This document shows positions 36,263 through 44,967 of a stretch of 56,864 nt of DNA, one piece after another (position 1 is the stretch's first letter; every line of letters begins with the position of its first letter). This DNA is from Akkermansiaceae bacterium (GTDB lineage Bacteria; Verrucomicrobiota; Verrucomicrobiia; Verrucomicrobiales; Akkermansiaceae), in assembly GCA_903919975.1 (NCBI GenBank), contig CAIXKE010000077.1, positions 1 through 56,864 on the forward strand. Direction: 5' to 3'. The notes below the pieces were generated by a model. That model searched no databases and had not been told where the DNA came from. It was given only the letters and a program-made list of their open reading frames with translations. Both the position numbers and the translations under genes were made by a program.

Positions 36263-37360
36263 ATGTTCTGGTTTCACTGCGGTCGCTGCGGATCGCTGTT
36301 CCAATCGGTGACCGGTCGTTCAGTAAACCGGCTTTGCGCAAATTGCGGCTTCGATCCCCGCCTGATTGCCGACTCAACTCCGAAGTCCCAATCAAAAGGC
36401 AAAACCATCGAAGGCTCCGACTTAGGACGCAGGAAAAGCAAAAAAAGGCATATCATGCTCAAACTCGTGAGCGCTTGGCTACTGCTGCTTGCCATAATCA
36501 TATTCGGTTTCCACCGCCTCTGGCATACAAATACTCCAAAAAACCGGATCCAGGACGCCTCCGCCAACACCACCACCGAATCGATGGCGGAGGACTTCGA
36601 TCTACTTCAGAAGGCGATTCCGCAATGTGTCTCCATGCTCTTTGGATTCCTCGCCGCTAACACTCCCGAGGAACGCAACCAATTCGTCTTCGCCCCCATT
36701 TCCAATGCCTCACGAATCGATCGTTTTTACACTCTGAATCCAGCGATTAAAATCGATCTCAGTACGCTCAGCCTCATGAATAAATCGGTGCTCCGGTTAC
36801 CCGGAGCCAAGGCCATTGAAACTCACTGGAAATCCAAGGATGGCAAATACATCGATGCGGTTTTCCTCGAGGAAAATGGCGAATGGCGGCTCGATTGGGC
36901 GCACTTTATTCGTTACGGCGATTGCCCGTGGTCAATGTTTCTGGCCGGATCAGGACCACAGGAGGGGGAATTCCGACTGCTGGCACGCGAGCGTCTAGCC
37001 GAAGAACGCAAGAACGCGGAGTCCATCAGCCTGGTCTTCTATGCAGCACGTTTCGGCAATCCGGAGGACGCCGGACCTCCATCACCCGAGTTTCTCATTT
37101 CCCGGAATACTAGGGACGCACAGTTGTTGGATGCCGCCCTGCAGCTCGCACGGAGTGGCAAACGAATCTTTGATTTGCAACTTCCCGATTTAAATCCCGA
37201 TGAATTGATCCCGGTTCGAGTCAAAGTCCGACGCATCGAGACGGGCCCGACACAGAGATTTGAGATTACCAGCGTCAGCACCTGCCATTGGTATTCATTG
37301 GACGATCCGGGGGTGGAACCGCTTGCGCCGGAAGCTACCGCGCCCGAAGGAACCAATTAA
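36263..37360 (+). CDS. Zinc-ribbon, single-pass membrane protein (paralogue 1)
   Basis: From the ATG at 36263 (365 residues) the protein opens with a zinc ribbon, CGRCG then CANCG, followed by a basic linker (RRKSKKRH), one membrane helix (LVSAWLLLLAIIIFGF) and a roughly 250-residue soluble domain. The zinc ribbon should be cytoplasmic and the domain periplasmic. The gene at 50620-51798 has the same plan and a matching internal segment (RLDWAHFIRYGDCPWSMF here, KIDWESWVGWSEMPWEEF there), so the two are paralogues. An upstream ATG at 36164 would add 33 residues; GGTGAG eight bases before 36263 favours the shorter form. Function unknown. Confidence 0.7.
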   Translation: MFWFHCGRCGSLFQSVTGRSVNRLCANCGFDPRLIADSTPKSQSKGKTIEGSDLGRRKSKKRHIMLKLVSAWLLLLAIIIFGFHRLWHTNTPKNRIQDASANTTTESMAEDFDLLQKAIPQCVSMLFGFLAANTPEERNQFVFAPISNASRIDRFYTLNPAIKIDLSTLSLMNKSVLRLPGAKAIETHWKSKDGKYIDAVFLEENGEWRLDWAHFIRYGDCPWSMFLAGSGPQEGEFRLLARERLAEERKNAESISLVFYAARFGNPEDAGPPSPEFLISRNTRDAQLLDAALQLARSGKRIFDLQLPDLNPDELIPVRVKVRRIETGPTQRFEITSVSTCHWYSLDDPGVEPLAPEATAPEGTN

Positions 37361-37373
37361 CGCCAAAATCGTC

Positions 37374-38288
37374 TCAGGAACCCGCCAACGCTTTCCGCAT
37401 CACCCCGAGCACCTCCGCAGGATCGGTTTTTTGAAACCAATGTTGAAAAGCGAAAGCTCCCTGATGGATCAGCATCGATAGCCCGTTTGATGTCCGGCAG
37501 CCCTGACTCCTTGCCAGCGCAAGAAGCGGCGTCACCGCAGGTTGATAGATCGTATCATAAACGAAATGCTCCGGCTTCAAACAAGCGACAGGGAGAATCG
37601 ATGGATCCTCCGGCTTCAATCCGACTGAAGACGTGTTCACAATCAAATCACAAGCCCGGCATTGCTCGGCCAGCGACGGATCATCAAGCGAAAGCGATAG
37701 AATACCCGTAGCCGATCCCAAGCTGCTCAACCGGGTGAACAGCGATTCGAGCTTATCCGCGGTCCGGTTCACCAGCACCAAATTCGGCACACCTTGCAAC
37801 ACACACTGCGTGGCGATCGCCTGACCGGCACCACCGCCCGCCCCCACGATGGTCACTGAAAGCCTGCCTAACAAAACAGCAAAATCATCCTCGATTGCAC
37901 GGGAAAATCCCGGCCCGTCGGTGTTGAAACCACACGTCGCATCTTCATCGAAGCGCACCGTATTCACCGCTCCCAACATGCGGGCGGCGGGGTCCACGGC
38001 CGTGCAGTTTTCAAGAGCGGCGAGCTTGTGCGGCACCGTCACATTGCAGCCGATAAACCCCAAGTCCCGCATCCGCGAAAACGCCTCGCGGATCTGCCCC
38101 GGCTCGACCGCCAGACGAATGTAGCGAGCATCGATTCCATTCGAATCCAGCGCCGCTTGATGCATTTGCGGCGAGGCGGAATGGGCGACCGGCCAGCCAA
38201 GCACCGCCAACCGAGCGGGTTTTTCCGCTCCGGCATCGAGTGCGTCGCGAGAGATTAAATCATCGAGATTGTATACGGATTTCATCAT
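37374..38288 (-). CDS. aroE: Shikimate dehydrogenase
   Basis: NADPH-dependent reduction of 3-dehydroshikimate to shikimate in aromatic amino acid synthesis. The 304 residues include the substrate site VLGWPVAHSASPQMH, the catalytic lysine in NVTVPHKLAAL, the NADP-binding GAGGGAGQA, NRT, and the C-terminal QGAFAFQHW segment. It is the second gene after gltX on the minus strand (54 bp gap). MM at the start gives two possible ATGs. Confidence 0.95.
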   Translation of the reverse strand: MMKSVYNLDDLISRDALDAGAEKPARLAVLGWPVAHSASPQMHQAALDSNGIDARYIRLAVEPGQIREAFSRMRDLGFIGCNVTVPHKLAALENCTAVDPAARMLGAVNTVRFDEDATCGFNTDGPGFSRAIEDDFAVLLGRLSVTIVGAGGGAGQAIATQCVLQGVPNLVLVNRTADKLESLFTRLSSLGSATGILSLSLDDPSLAEQCRACDLIVNTSSVGLKPEDPSILPVACLKPEHFVYDTIYQPAVTPLLALARSQGCRTSNGLSMLIHQGAFAFQHWFQKTDPAEVLGVMRKALAGS

Positions 38289-38342
38289 GCAAATGGAACG
38301 ATTGTAGCGGCGGACTGTGTCCGTCGATGCGAATGGAAAGTC

Positions 38343-39653
38343 TCAGAGCATTGCGGAAAATTTACGCACCCGGTCGGCACAACGTGCTTTCCCTAGCAAA
38401 TCGAGCATATCCCCAAGATCCGGACCATGCGCGCGACCTGAGAGCGCGACCCGCAACGGAAACATCAACTGCCCCGGCTTGGCTCCGGCAGCATTGGCCA
38501 CCTCGTTGAGCGCGGCCTTCGCCTGATCGGCCGACCACTCGGAGATGCCCTCAAAACTCTCCGCCAACGAAACCAGCAAATCCTTGGCCGCCGCATTGCC
38601 ACGCACCTTCGCCACCGCTTCATCATCGTAGCCAAACTCGTCCACCAACAGGAAATCCACCGCGGCAGGCACCTCGCTGAGCAAGCGGACTTTTTCTTTC
38701 ACCGACCCGATCACCGCCACGTAGTTTTCAGGAACCGGCAGACCGGCCGCTTCCACGAACGGCTTCGCCGCTACCGCGAAATCCTCAACGCTCATGGGAA
38801 TCAAATGTTGCTGATTCACCCACTTGCATTTTTCCAAATCAAAGCGACCGGGTGCGCGGTTGACATTTTCCAACGAGAACCGTTCCACCAACTGCGCGAG
38901 CGTGAAAATCTCTTCATCGGTTTTCGGATTCCATCCTAACAATGCGATGAAATTCACCACTGCCCCCGGTAGAAATCCCTGACGCGGGTAATCACCGACC
39001 GCCGCCCCGGCATCACGCTTGGACATCTTGGAACCATTCGGATTCAAAATCAGCGGAATGTGCGCGTATCGCGGAGCAGTGCCACCGAATGCTTCGATCA
39101 ATTGCAGATGTTTCGGCGTGTTCATCAAGTGATCCTCGCCGCGAATGACATGGCTGATCTCCATTTCCAAATCGTCCACCACGTTCACGAAATGAAACAC
39201 ATATGAGCCATCGGAACGCTTCACTACCATGTCCGGCGTGTTCGATTCATCCCGGTAATCGATGGTCACCTCGCCACAAACGAGGTCATGCATCGTCACC
39301 GGCTTGCGCTCAAATCGGAACCTCCATGCGCCGCCGTCTTCATAAACCCGCCCGGTATCCACGAGTTTCTGAAACCAAGCATCATAGATTCCCTTCCGCT
39401 CGCTCTGGAAATACGGGCCGTGTTTTCCACCCTTGTCCGGCCCCTCATCCCAATCGAGACCCAGCCAGTTCATGCCCTCGAAAATCGCCTGTTTTGCATC
39501 TTCCGTATTGCGCGCCTCATCGGTGTCCTCCACGCGTAAAATAAACGCCCCGCCGTGGTGGCGGGCGAATAGCCAGTTGAACAAAGCAGTGCGGGCCCCG
39601 CCGACATGCAGGTAACCAGTGGGCGATGGAGCGAAGCGAGTGCGAACGGACAT
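38343..39653 (-). CDS. gltX: Glutamate--tRNA ligase
   Basis: Class I aminoacyl-tRNA synthetase charging tRNA-Glu. From the ATG at 39653 (MSVRTRFAPSPTGYLHVGG) it has 436 residues. The HIGH-type motif is PTGYLHVGG and the KMSKS-type loop is SKMSKRD; ILRVEDTDEAR and HVIRGEDHLMNTPKH are standard. The anticodon-binding domain is somewhat short. Only one gltX-like gene is seen, so whether it also charges tRNA-Gln cannot be judged. The 14 codons open upstream are not family-like. It is followed by aroE. Confidence 0.96.
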   Translation of the reverse strand: MSVRTRFAPSPTGYLHVGGARTALFNWLFARHHGGAFILRVEDTDEARNTEDAKQAIFEGMNWLGLDWDEGPDKGGKHGPYFQSERKGIYDAWFQKLVDTGRVYEDGGAWRFRFERKPVTMHDLVCGEVTIDYRDESNTPDMVVKRSDGSYVFHFVNVVDDLEMEISHVIRGEDHLMNTPKHLQLIEAFGGTAPRYAHIPLILNPNGSKMSKRDAGAAVGDYPRQGFLPGAVVNFIALLGWNPKTDEEIFTLAQLVERFSLENVNRAPGRFDLEKCKWVNQQHLIPMSVEDFAVAAKPFVEAAGLPVPENYVAVIGSVKEKVRLLSEVPAAVDFLLVDEFGYDDEAVAKVRGNAAAKDLLVSLAESFEGISEWSADQAKAALNEVANAAGAKPGQLMFPLRVALSGRAHGPDLGDMLDLLGKARCADRVRKFSAML

Positions 39654-39727
39654 GCGCGTGGTGTATGCGGAGAAATCGCCCGCGTCCACCCACAACTGGA
39701 ACGCGGAATTGATCCACGCGGGCGCAG

Positions 39728-39845
39728 GGAGCGCCGATATTCTGTCGGCTGCCGGACGGGGGACATTCTGTCACCCGTCATTTGCGAAGCGAATCGCCGG
39801 ACAAAATGTCCGTCATCCAGCAGCGCGCAGAATACACGCGCTCCG
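39728..39845 (-). repeat. Dispersed hairpin repeat, family A, copy 5
   Basis: Reverse-orientation copy between the gltX start and the MFS gene end. The plus strand begins GGAGCGCCGATATTCTGTCG and ends ATACACGCGCTCC. It is flanked by CAACTGGAACGCGGAATTGA and AACGGCATTGGGATTGATCC, both related to the arms that flank copy 3, so the flanks travel with the repeat. Confidence 0.9.
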
Positions 39846-39897
39846 GCATCCCGACTCATCAACGGCATTGGGATTGATCCCATCCGACGACCCGGCA

Positions 39898-41301
39898 TCA
39901 AAGCACGATTTTCTTAAACTTCGGCACCAACAAATGCATCAGAACCCAGGCCGTGAGATAAGCCGAGCCGCAGACCATGAAAAGAATCCGATAGCCAACC
40001 TCCACTTTGTCCAAGGCCTTGAAGTGAGCGAGCAACAATCCTGCTGCAAAGGCAATGAGCATGCCTCCCATCGCGCCAGCCATGCCGCCGATACCGGTGA
40101 CGGAAGCCACCGCCTTTTTCGGAAACATGTCGGAAACTGTGGTGAAAATATTGGCCGACCATGCCGCATGGGCGGCACAAGCGATGGAAATGACGCCCAC
40201 GGCCAGCCAAGTGTTAATTTCACCGAGACGGGAAGCCGCCAGCACACTCAGCGGGAACAACGCGAAGATGAACATCGCCAACTTCCGGGCACGATTGGCG
40301 TCCATGCCACTCTCAATGAATTTCTTGGGTAACCAGCCACCGAAGATCGAACCAAAGGTGGAAACCGTGTAAATCACGGCAATCGCGAATGGCCAACTGA
40401 TGATTCCTGGAATGTCCGCATCAAGGCCGGTGTAGCCCTCGTTTGCCGCGCGGAACTCAGCGACCTTGCGGGCGTTTTCAGCAAGAAGGAAAGCGGGCAG
40501 CCAGAACATATAGAACCACCAGATCGGATCGGTGAAGAATTTACCGAAAAAGAACGCCCAAGTCTGACGGAACGTAAGCAACTTGAACCAAGAAACTTTT
40601 TCTTGGGCAACGTCGGCCCGCTCAGCTTCTTGCTCGTCTAGATCGCTATGGATGAAATCATATTCCGCTTGGCTGAGCTTTCCGCTTTGGAGTTTCACCG
40701 ACGGCGACTCATACATTTTATACCAGAAAATGAGCCACAACAGACCCACGAGCCCGGTGAGAATAAACGCCCACTCCCAACCCCAAGCCTCGGCGATGTA
40801 TGGCACACTGAGTGGCGCGATGATCGCTCCGACGTTTGCCCCGGAATTGTAAAGGCCGGTGGCGAAGGCCCGTTCTTTTTTCGGGAACCATTCGGCGATG
40901 GTCTTATTCGCAGCCGGAAAATTTCCCGCTTCTGTAATTCCCAGCGCGGCACGCCAAAATCCAAAACTCCAAGTGTGATGACCAAATGCATGACCCATGG
41001 CGGCGAAACTCCAACCAATCAGCGAGTATGCATAACCTTTTTTCGTGCCCACCTTGTCGATCACCCGACCGGCCAGCAACATGCCGAGCGCGTAGGCAAA
41101 CTGGAAACACATGACCACCCGCGAATAGGCGATTTCCTGCGCTGCCTTGTCCACGCCGAAAACCCCGTCATCCGCCAGAGTTTGCTTCAAAAGGCCGAGC
41201 ACTTGGCGATCGAGGTAATTGATGGTGGTGGCGGCAAAGACCAAACCACAAATGGTCCACCGATGACGGCCGATTTGTTCGTTTACAGAGGCAAAAGACA
41301 T
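39898..41301 (-). CDS. MFS transporter, hexuronate (ExuT)-type
   Basis: A 467-residue inner-membrane proton symporter of the anion:cation symporter branch of the major facilitator superfamily. TTINYLDRQVLGLL near residues 25-38 is the branch signature, GRVIDKVGTKKGY the loop 2-3 motif, and ITEAGNFPAANKTIAEWFPKKER the cytoplasmic loop of transmembrane helix 4-5. About 12 helices can be counted. Hexuronates (galacturonate, glucuronate) are the likely cargo, which suits the uxuA operon 25 kb away. A cytosolic insert of charged residues lies near the middle (SQAEYDFIHSDLDEQEAER). Confidence 0.88.
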   Translation of the reverse strand: MSFASVNEQIGRHRWTICGLVFAATTINYLDRQVLGLLKQTLADDGVFGVDKAAQEIAYSRVVMCFQFAYALGMLLAGRVIDKVGTKKGYAYSLIGWSFAAMGHAFGHHTWSFGFWRAALGITEAGNFPAANKTIAEWFPKKERAFATGLYNSGANVGAIIAPLSVPYIAEAWGWEWAFILTGLVGLLWLIFWYKMYESPSVKLQSGKLSQAEYDFIHSDLDEQEAERADVAQEKVSWFKLLTFRQTWAFFFGKFFTDPIWWFYMFWLPAFLLAENARKVAEFRAANEGYTGLDADIPGIISWPFAIAVIYTVSTFGSIFGGWLPKKFIESGMDANRARKLAMFIFALFPLSVLAASRLGEINTWLAVGVISIACAAHAAWSANIFTTVSDMFPKKAVASVTGIGGMAGAMGGMLIAFAAGLLLAHFKALDKVEVGYRILFMVCGSAYLTAWVLMHLLVPKFKKIVL

Positions 41302-41450
41302 GGGATTTTCGCAGTTTAAAAGTAGTCGGTCACGAAACCCGTTTCATGAACCAAGCCGGAAATTGGCGTCTGGCATGCAGATGGCAAGAATGAAAACCTA
41401 CACGTGGTAGGAAAATCCGAAAAACTGCCCTGAAATCACCGCGCCCCTCC

Positions 41451-41537
41451 GGAGCGGCGGAACATGTCCGCCGATGTCCATGAAAAGCCAATGAAGTGAG
41501 CGAAGCGCTTCCCATTGTCACTTCATGGTCAGGGCAA
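41451..41537 (+). repeat. Dispersed hairpin repeat, family B, copy 3
   Basis: GGAGCGGCGGAACATGTCCG leads to GTCCATGAAAAGCCAATGAA, then GTGAGCGAAGCGCTTCCC and TCACTTCATGGTCAGGGC. The third hairpin (GGGCGAA..TTCGCCC) is missing here, so this copy is shortened. It lies just past the ruvA stop, as copy 2 lies just upstream of ruvB. Confidence 0.88.
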
Positions 41538-41560
41538 TCATGCATCGCGTCCCTCCGCGC

Positions 41561-42157
41561 TCACCCCTGCAACGCCCGCAACGCCCCGCGCACCAGCGCC
41601 TCGGTCGGCGAAGCCGGGTCGGTCTCCAGCACCTTGCGCACCGCCTTGCGAGCATCCACCTGTTTGTATCCCAAGGCGATCAACGCCAACTCGGCATCCG
41701 CCGCGCTGGCACTCACCTCGCCCGCCGCAGCATCTTGCCAAGTGTCCGTCACGCCCACCTTGTCCTTGAGTTCCAAAATGATCCGCTCGGCGGTTTTTTT
41801 CCCAAGTCCCTTAATCCGTGAAAGCTCCGGCGCATTTCCCGCCACCACGCAGCTCTTGAAGCGCGACACCGGCATGCCGCTGAGCACCGCCATCGCGATC
41901 GCTGGACCGATCCCGCTCACGCGATCAATGAGCATCAAAAACACGTCCCGCTCCTCCTCGGTCGCAAACCCGTAAAGCGTGTGGGCCGTTTCACGAATGT
42001 GCAGATGCGTCCGCAAATCCACCTCCAAGCCCTCGGCGGCATGCAGCTTGTCAAAAGTAGAAAGCGGCACAATCACCTCATAACCCACCCCATGCACATC
42101 CACCACCAACCGGTTCGGATAGGCCTCAATCACCTTGCCACGCAATCTTGCAATCAT
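41561..42157 (-). CDS. ruvA: Holliday junction-binding protein RuvA
   Basis: Tetrameric DNA-binding partner of RuvB. The 198 residues begin MIARLRGKVIEAYPNRLVVD (OB fold), have two helix-hairpin-helix stretches (LMLIDRVSGIGPAIAMAVL and LSRIKGLGKKTAERIILELKDK) and end in domain III (LIALGYKQVDARKAVRKVL), which contacts RuvB. Length and order are standard. It reads divergently from pbpC and is not with ruvB or ruvC. Confidence 0.97.
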   Translation of the reverse strand: MIARLRGKVIEAYPNRLVVDVHGVGYEVIVPLSTFDKLHAAEGLEVDLRTHLHIRETAHTLYGFATEEERDVFLMLIDRVSGIGPAIAMAVLSGMPVSRFKSCVVAGNAPELSRIKGLGKKTAERIILELKDKVGVTDTWQDAAAGEVSASAADAELALIALGYKQVDARKAVRKVLETDPASPTEALVRGALRALQG

Positions 42158-42239
42158 CTTGCCACCAGCTTGGCGACCGCACTTCCGCCGTCAATCCCCG
42201 ATCCGCCTGCGTCGCCCTACAAGTTCGCGGTCCAACCGT

Positions 42240-42313
42240 GAGATGAGAACGAAAAGTGCAAAGGCAGGGACCGCCTCTCCGAGCGGTCCGGCACGTGAGG
42301 TGAGAATGAAAAG
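42240..42313. repeat. Direct repeats around a hairpin upstream of pbpC
   Basis: GAGATGAGAACGAAAAG (from 42240) and GAGGTGAGAATGAAAAG (from 42297) are near-identical direct repeats flanking a GGACCGC..GCGGTCC hairpin at 42268-42289. It is in the ruvA-pbpC divergent region and is unlike families A and B. A short mobile palindrome with target duplication, or a regulatory site, are both possible. Confidence 0.4.
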
Positions 42314-42420
42314 CGAATGAGAAAGCCAAAACGACTCCACATTCACCCCATCATTCACCACCCACGCACCGGACGGTTCGGAAAACCTTCCCTGCCAAAC
42401 ATCACGCCCCACATTGTGAC

Positions 42421-44907
42421 GTGACAACGCTCGCCCACACCGCAAGTTCGCGCTTCAAACCAGTGGAAATTGTGGCACCTTGGACTCTCTTGAAGCTCCG
42501 CCTGCCAGACAAACGTCGCCTCGTCCGGTATTCCATCGCCGCCTGCTTGGTCGCGATGGCCGCATGGTTCCTCGCGCCCTTCTGCATTTCCCTGCCATCA
42601 GGGCTTTTAGAAAACCCGGCGGGCTCACCCATCGCCGTGGACCGCCACGGCACGCCGATCACCCATTTCACCTTGCCGGATTCATCCCGCTCCACGCCCG
42701 TCACCACTGATGCACTCCCGCCGGATCTCATCGCTAGCACGCTCGCGGCCGAAGACAAACGATTCCTCCAACACAGCGGCGTGGATCTCCTCGCCACAGG
42801 CCGTGCCATCCGCGATTTCCTCTCCAAACGACGCGTGGTTTCCGGCGCATCCACCATCACCCAGCAGCTCATCAAAATCTCCTCTCCTCCCACCAACCGC
42901 TGCGCGACCACTAAAATCCGCGAGGCCCTCGCCGCACGTCACCTCGAACAGTCGTGGTCGAAATCCCAAATCCTCACTGCCTACCTCAACCGCCTCGATT
43001 ACGGAAACCTCCGCATCGGGGCCGCCGAAGCCGCGCGCTTCTACTTCCAAAAACCCCTCGCCGATCTCTCGCTCGCCGAGTGCGCCTTACTCGCCGGCCT
43101 GCCGCAAGCACCATCGCGCCTCAATCCCCTGAACCACCCGCAGCGCGCCATCGAACGCCGCAATCTCGTCCTCAAACGCCTCGCCAACAACGGAAACGCC
43201 GACCCCTCCCGCATCACCGCCGCCCTCACCGAACCACTCCATCTCCGGCCACTTCAAGAAACCAGACCCGCCCCATGGCTCGCCGCCCTCACTCCACCGG
43301 CGGTGTTCCAAAATCCCGAACCGCAATCCTATAACCGTGAACCTCACGATTCAAACGGGAAACCCCACGCTCCGAACACCTCAAACTCCACTTCTTCCAC
43401 TTCTTCCACTTCTAACTCCCATACCACGCCATCGACAAATATTTTATATCTCAAATATAAAATACGAACCACTCTCGACCTCCCGCTCCAACGCGACATC
43501 GAAGCCATCGTCCACGAGGAAACCGCCAAACTCAAAGCCGCCAATCTCCGCCATGCCGCAGTGGTCGTCATCCACAACCCGACCGGAGAAATTCTCGCCC
43601 TTGTTTCCTCCGCCGCTTGGGACGACCCGCGTGGCGGCCAACTGAATGGCGCACTCGTCCCACGCTCGCCCGGCTCCGCGCTCAAGCCCTTCACCTACCT
43701 GCTCGCCATGGAGCGCATGCGCCGCATTCCGTCGTCCATACTCGCCGATATCCCCAGCCCTTTCCGCACACCCCAAGGCCTCGATCTCCCACAAAACTAC
43801 GACCGCGCCTACCGCGGCCCCGTCACCCTCCGCCACGCCCTCGCCTGCTCGCTCAACCTGCCCGCCCTGCGCGAACTCAACGCCCTCGGCGGACCCGAAC
43901 CACTCCATAATCTTCTAACAAATATCGGCCTCACCACCCTCGGCGATGATCCCTCCGCCCACGGCCTCGGCCTCACCATCGGCAATGCTCCCGTCCGCCT
44001 GCTAGAACTCACCAACGCCTACGCCACCCTCGCCCGCAATGGCCACCACCTTCCCCCAGTCCTCTTTCCAGCCCAACCGCAACTCCCGTCCTCAACCCTT
44101 CCGTTTTTAAAAAACTCCTTCTATCTCATCGCCGATATTCTATCCGATCCCGCCGCCCGTGCCTCCGCCTTCCCTCCCGGCGGCCCGCTCGACCTGCCAT
44201 TCCGCTGCGCCGTCAAAACCGGCACCTCATCGGATTTCCGCGACAATTGGTGCCTCGGTTACACCCCGGATTTCACCGTCGGCGTCTGGGCCGGAAATTT
44301 TGAAAACCAACCCATGAAAGGCATCTCAGGCATCGCCGGCGCGGGCCCGATCTTCCACCGCGCCATGCTCCGCCTGCACCGGAATCACCCGCCCACCTGG
44401 TTCACCCGCCCGATAGATCTCCGCGAAATCACCATCGACCCCCGCAACGGCAAACTCATCACCCCGGATCCCGCCAATCCCCACTCCCGCAACGACCTCG
44501 CTCCCCATGACCAGATCCCTCCCGCCGCCACCGCCGCAGACTACGACGCCACCGGCAAATCCCTGCTCGATCCCACATTCACCGCCTGGTTCACCAGCCC
44601 AAACAATCTCCGCCGCCACGAACTCGCGCTCGATCCCGCACCAGCCTTGCTCGCACCCCTCACCATCATCAGCCCGGCCGACAATACCACGCTGTTGTTA
44701 GACCCGGAAATCCCCTCCGGATCGGACAAGTTCCGGCCCGTCACCAACCTACCCGGCACAGCCCACTGGACCTCCCCCACCCTGCACATCGAGCCCGCCT
44801 CCCCGGAACCCGTCATCCACCTCACCCCCGGCACCCACACCCTCACCGCCACCGATCCCCGGAACGGCCGCTCACACATCATCACGCTACACGTAAAAAC
44901 AATGTAA
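42421..44907 (+). CDS. pbpC: Penicillin-binding protein 1C (bifunctional)
   Basis: Peptidoglycan glycosyltransferase and transpeptidase of 828 residues, starting with GTG. A membrane anchor lies at about 38-58. The GT51 domain has E111 in AAEDKRFLQHSG and GASTITQQL. The transpeptidase domain has S419-x2-K422 (SPGSALKPF), SLN in ACSLNLPA, and K599-T-G-T. The C-terminal BiPBP-like domain (LDPEIPSGSDK, IHLTPGTHTL) marks type 1C. Between the two catalytic domains, residues about 305-345, sits a Ser/Thr-rich stretch (NTSNSTSSTSSTSN) encoded by low-complexity DNA with an AT-rich palindrome; most PBP1C proteins lack this. No alpha-2-macroglobulin partner gene is adjacent. Confidence 0.93.
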   Translation: MTTLAHTASSRFKPVEIVAPWTLLKLRLPDKRRLVRYSIAACLVAMAAWFLAPFCISLPSGLLENPAGSPIAVDRHGTPITHFTLPDSSRSTPVTTDALPPDLIASTLAAEDKRFLQHSGVDLLATGRAIRDFLSKRRVVSGASTITQQLIKISSPPTNRCATTKIREALAARHLEQSWSKSQILTAYLNRLDYGNLRIGAAEAARFYFQKPLADLSLAECALLAGLPQAPSRLNPLNHPQRAIERRNLVLKRLANNGNADPSRITAALTEPLHLRPLQETRPAPWLAALTPPAVFQNPEPQSYNREPHDSNGKPHAPNTSNSTSSTSSTSNSHTTPSTNILYLKYKIRTTLDLPLQRDIEAIVHEETAKLKAANLRHAAVVVIHNPTGEILALVSSAAWDDPRGGQLNGALVPRSPGSALKPFTYLLAMERMRRIPSSILADIPSPFRTPQGLDLPQNYDRAYRGPVTLRHALACSLNLPALRELNALGGPEPLHNLLTNIGLTTLGDDPSAHGLGLTIGNAPVRLLELTNAYATLARNGHHLPPVLFPAQPQLPSSTLPFLKNSFYLIADILSDPAARASAFPPGGPLDLPFRCAVKTGTSSDFRDNWCLGYTPDFTVGVWAGNFENQPMKGISGIAGAGPIFHRAMLRLHRNHPPTWFTRPIDLREITIDPRNGKLITPDPANPHSRNDLAPHDQIPPAATAADYDATGKSLLDPTFTAWFTSPNNLRRHELALDPAPALLAPLTIISPADNTTLLLDPEIPSGSDKFRPVTNLPGTAHWTSPTLHIEPASPEPVIHLTPGTHTLTATDPRNGRSHIITLHVKTM
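43440..43464. repeat. AT-rich palindrome inside pbpC
   Basis: TATTTTATAT and ATATAAAATA are perfect inverted repeats around CTCAA, in an otherwise GC-rich gene. They follow a CTTCTTCCA microsatellite (about 43391-43412). Together they encode the linker between the two catalytic domains of PBP1C, so an inserted element that kept the reading frame is likely. Confidence 0.7.
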
Positions 44908-44908
44908 T

Positions 44909-44922
44909 AGTTCAATTGAACA
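44909..44922. promoter_or_regulatory. Probable LexA operator (SOS box)
   Basis: The 14 bp AGTTCAATTGAACA contains the perfect 12 bp palindrome GTTCAATTGAAC and matches the reported verrucomicrobial LexA consensus TGTTC-N4-GAACA at nine of ten fixed positions. It lies 46 bp before the Y-family polymerase start and 2 bp after the pbpC stop, next to a TTGACC that could be a -35 element. DNA-damage control of the polymerase follows from the site and target. Confidence 0.75.
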
Positions 44923-44967
44923 CTTTTCTATTGACCCCCTTCCCTCTCCGGCGCATCGCTTTTAAAA

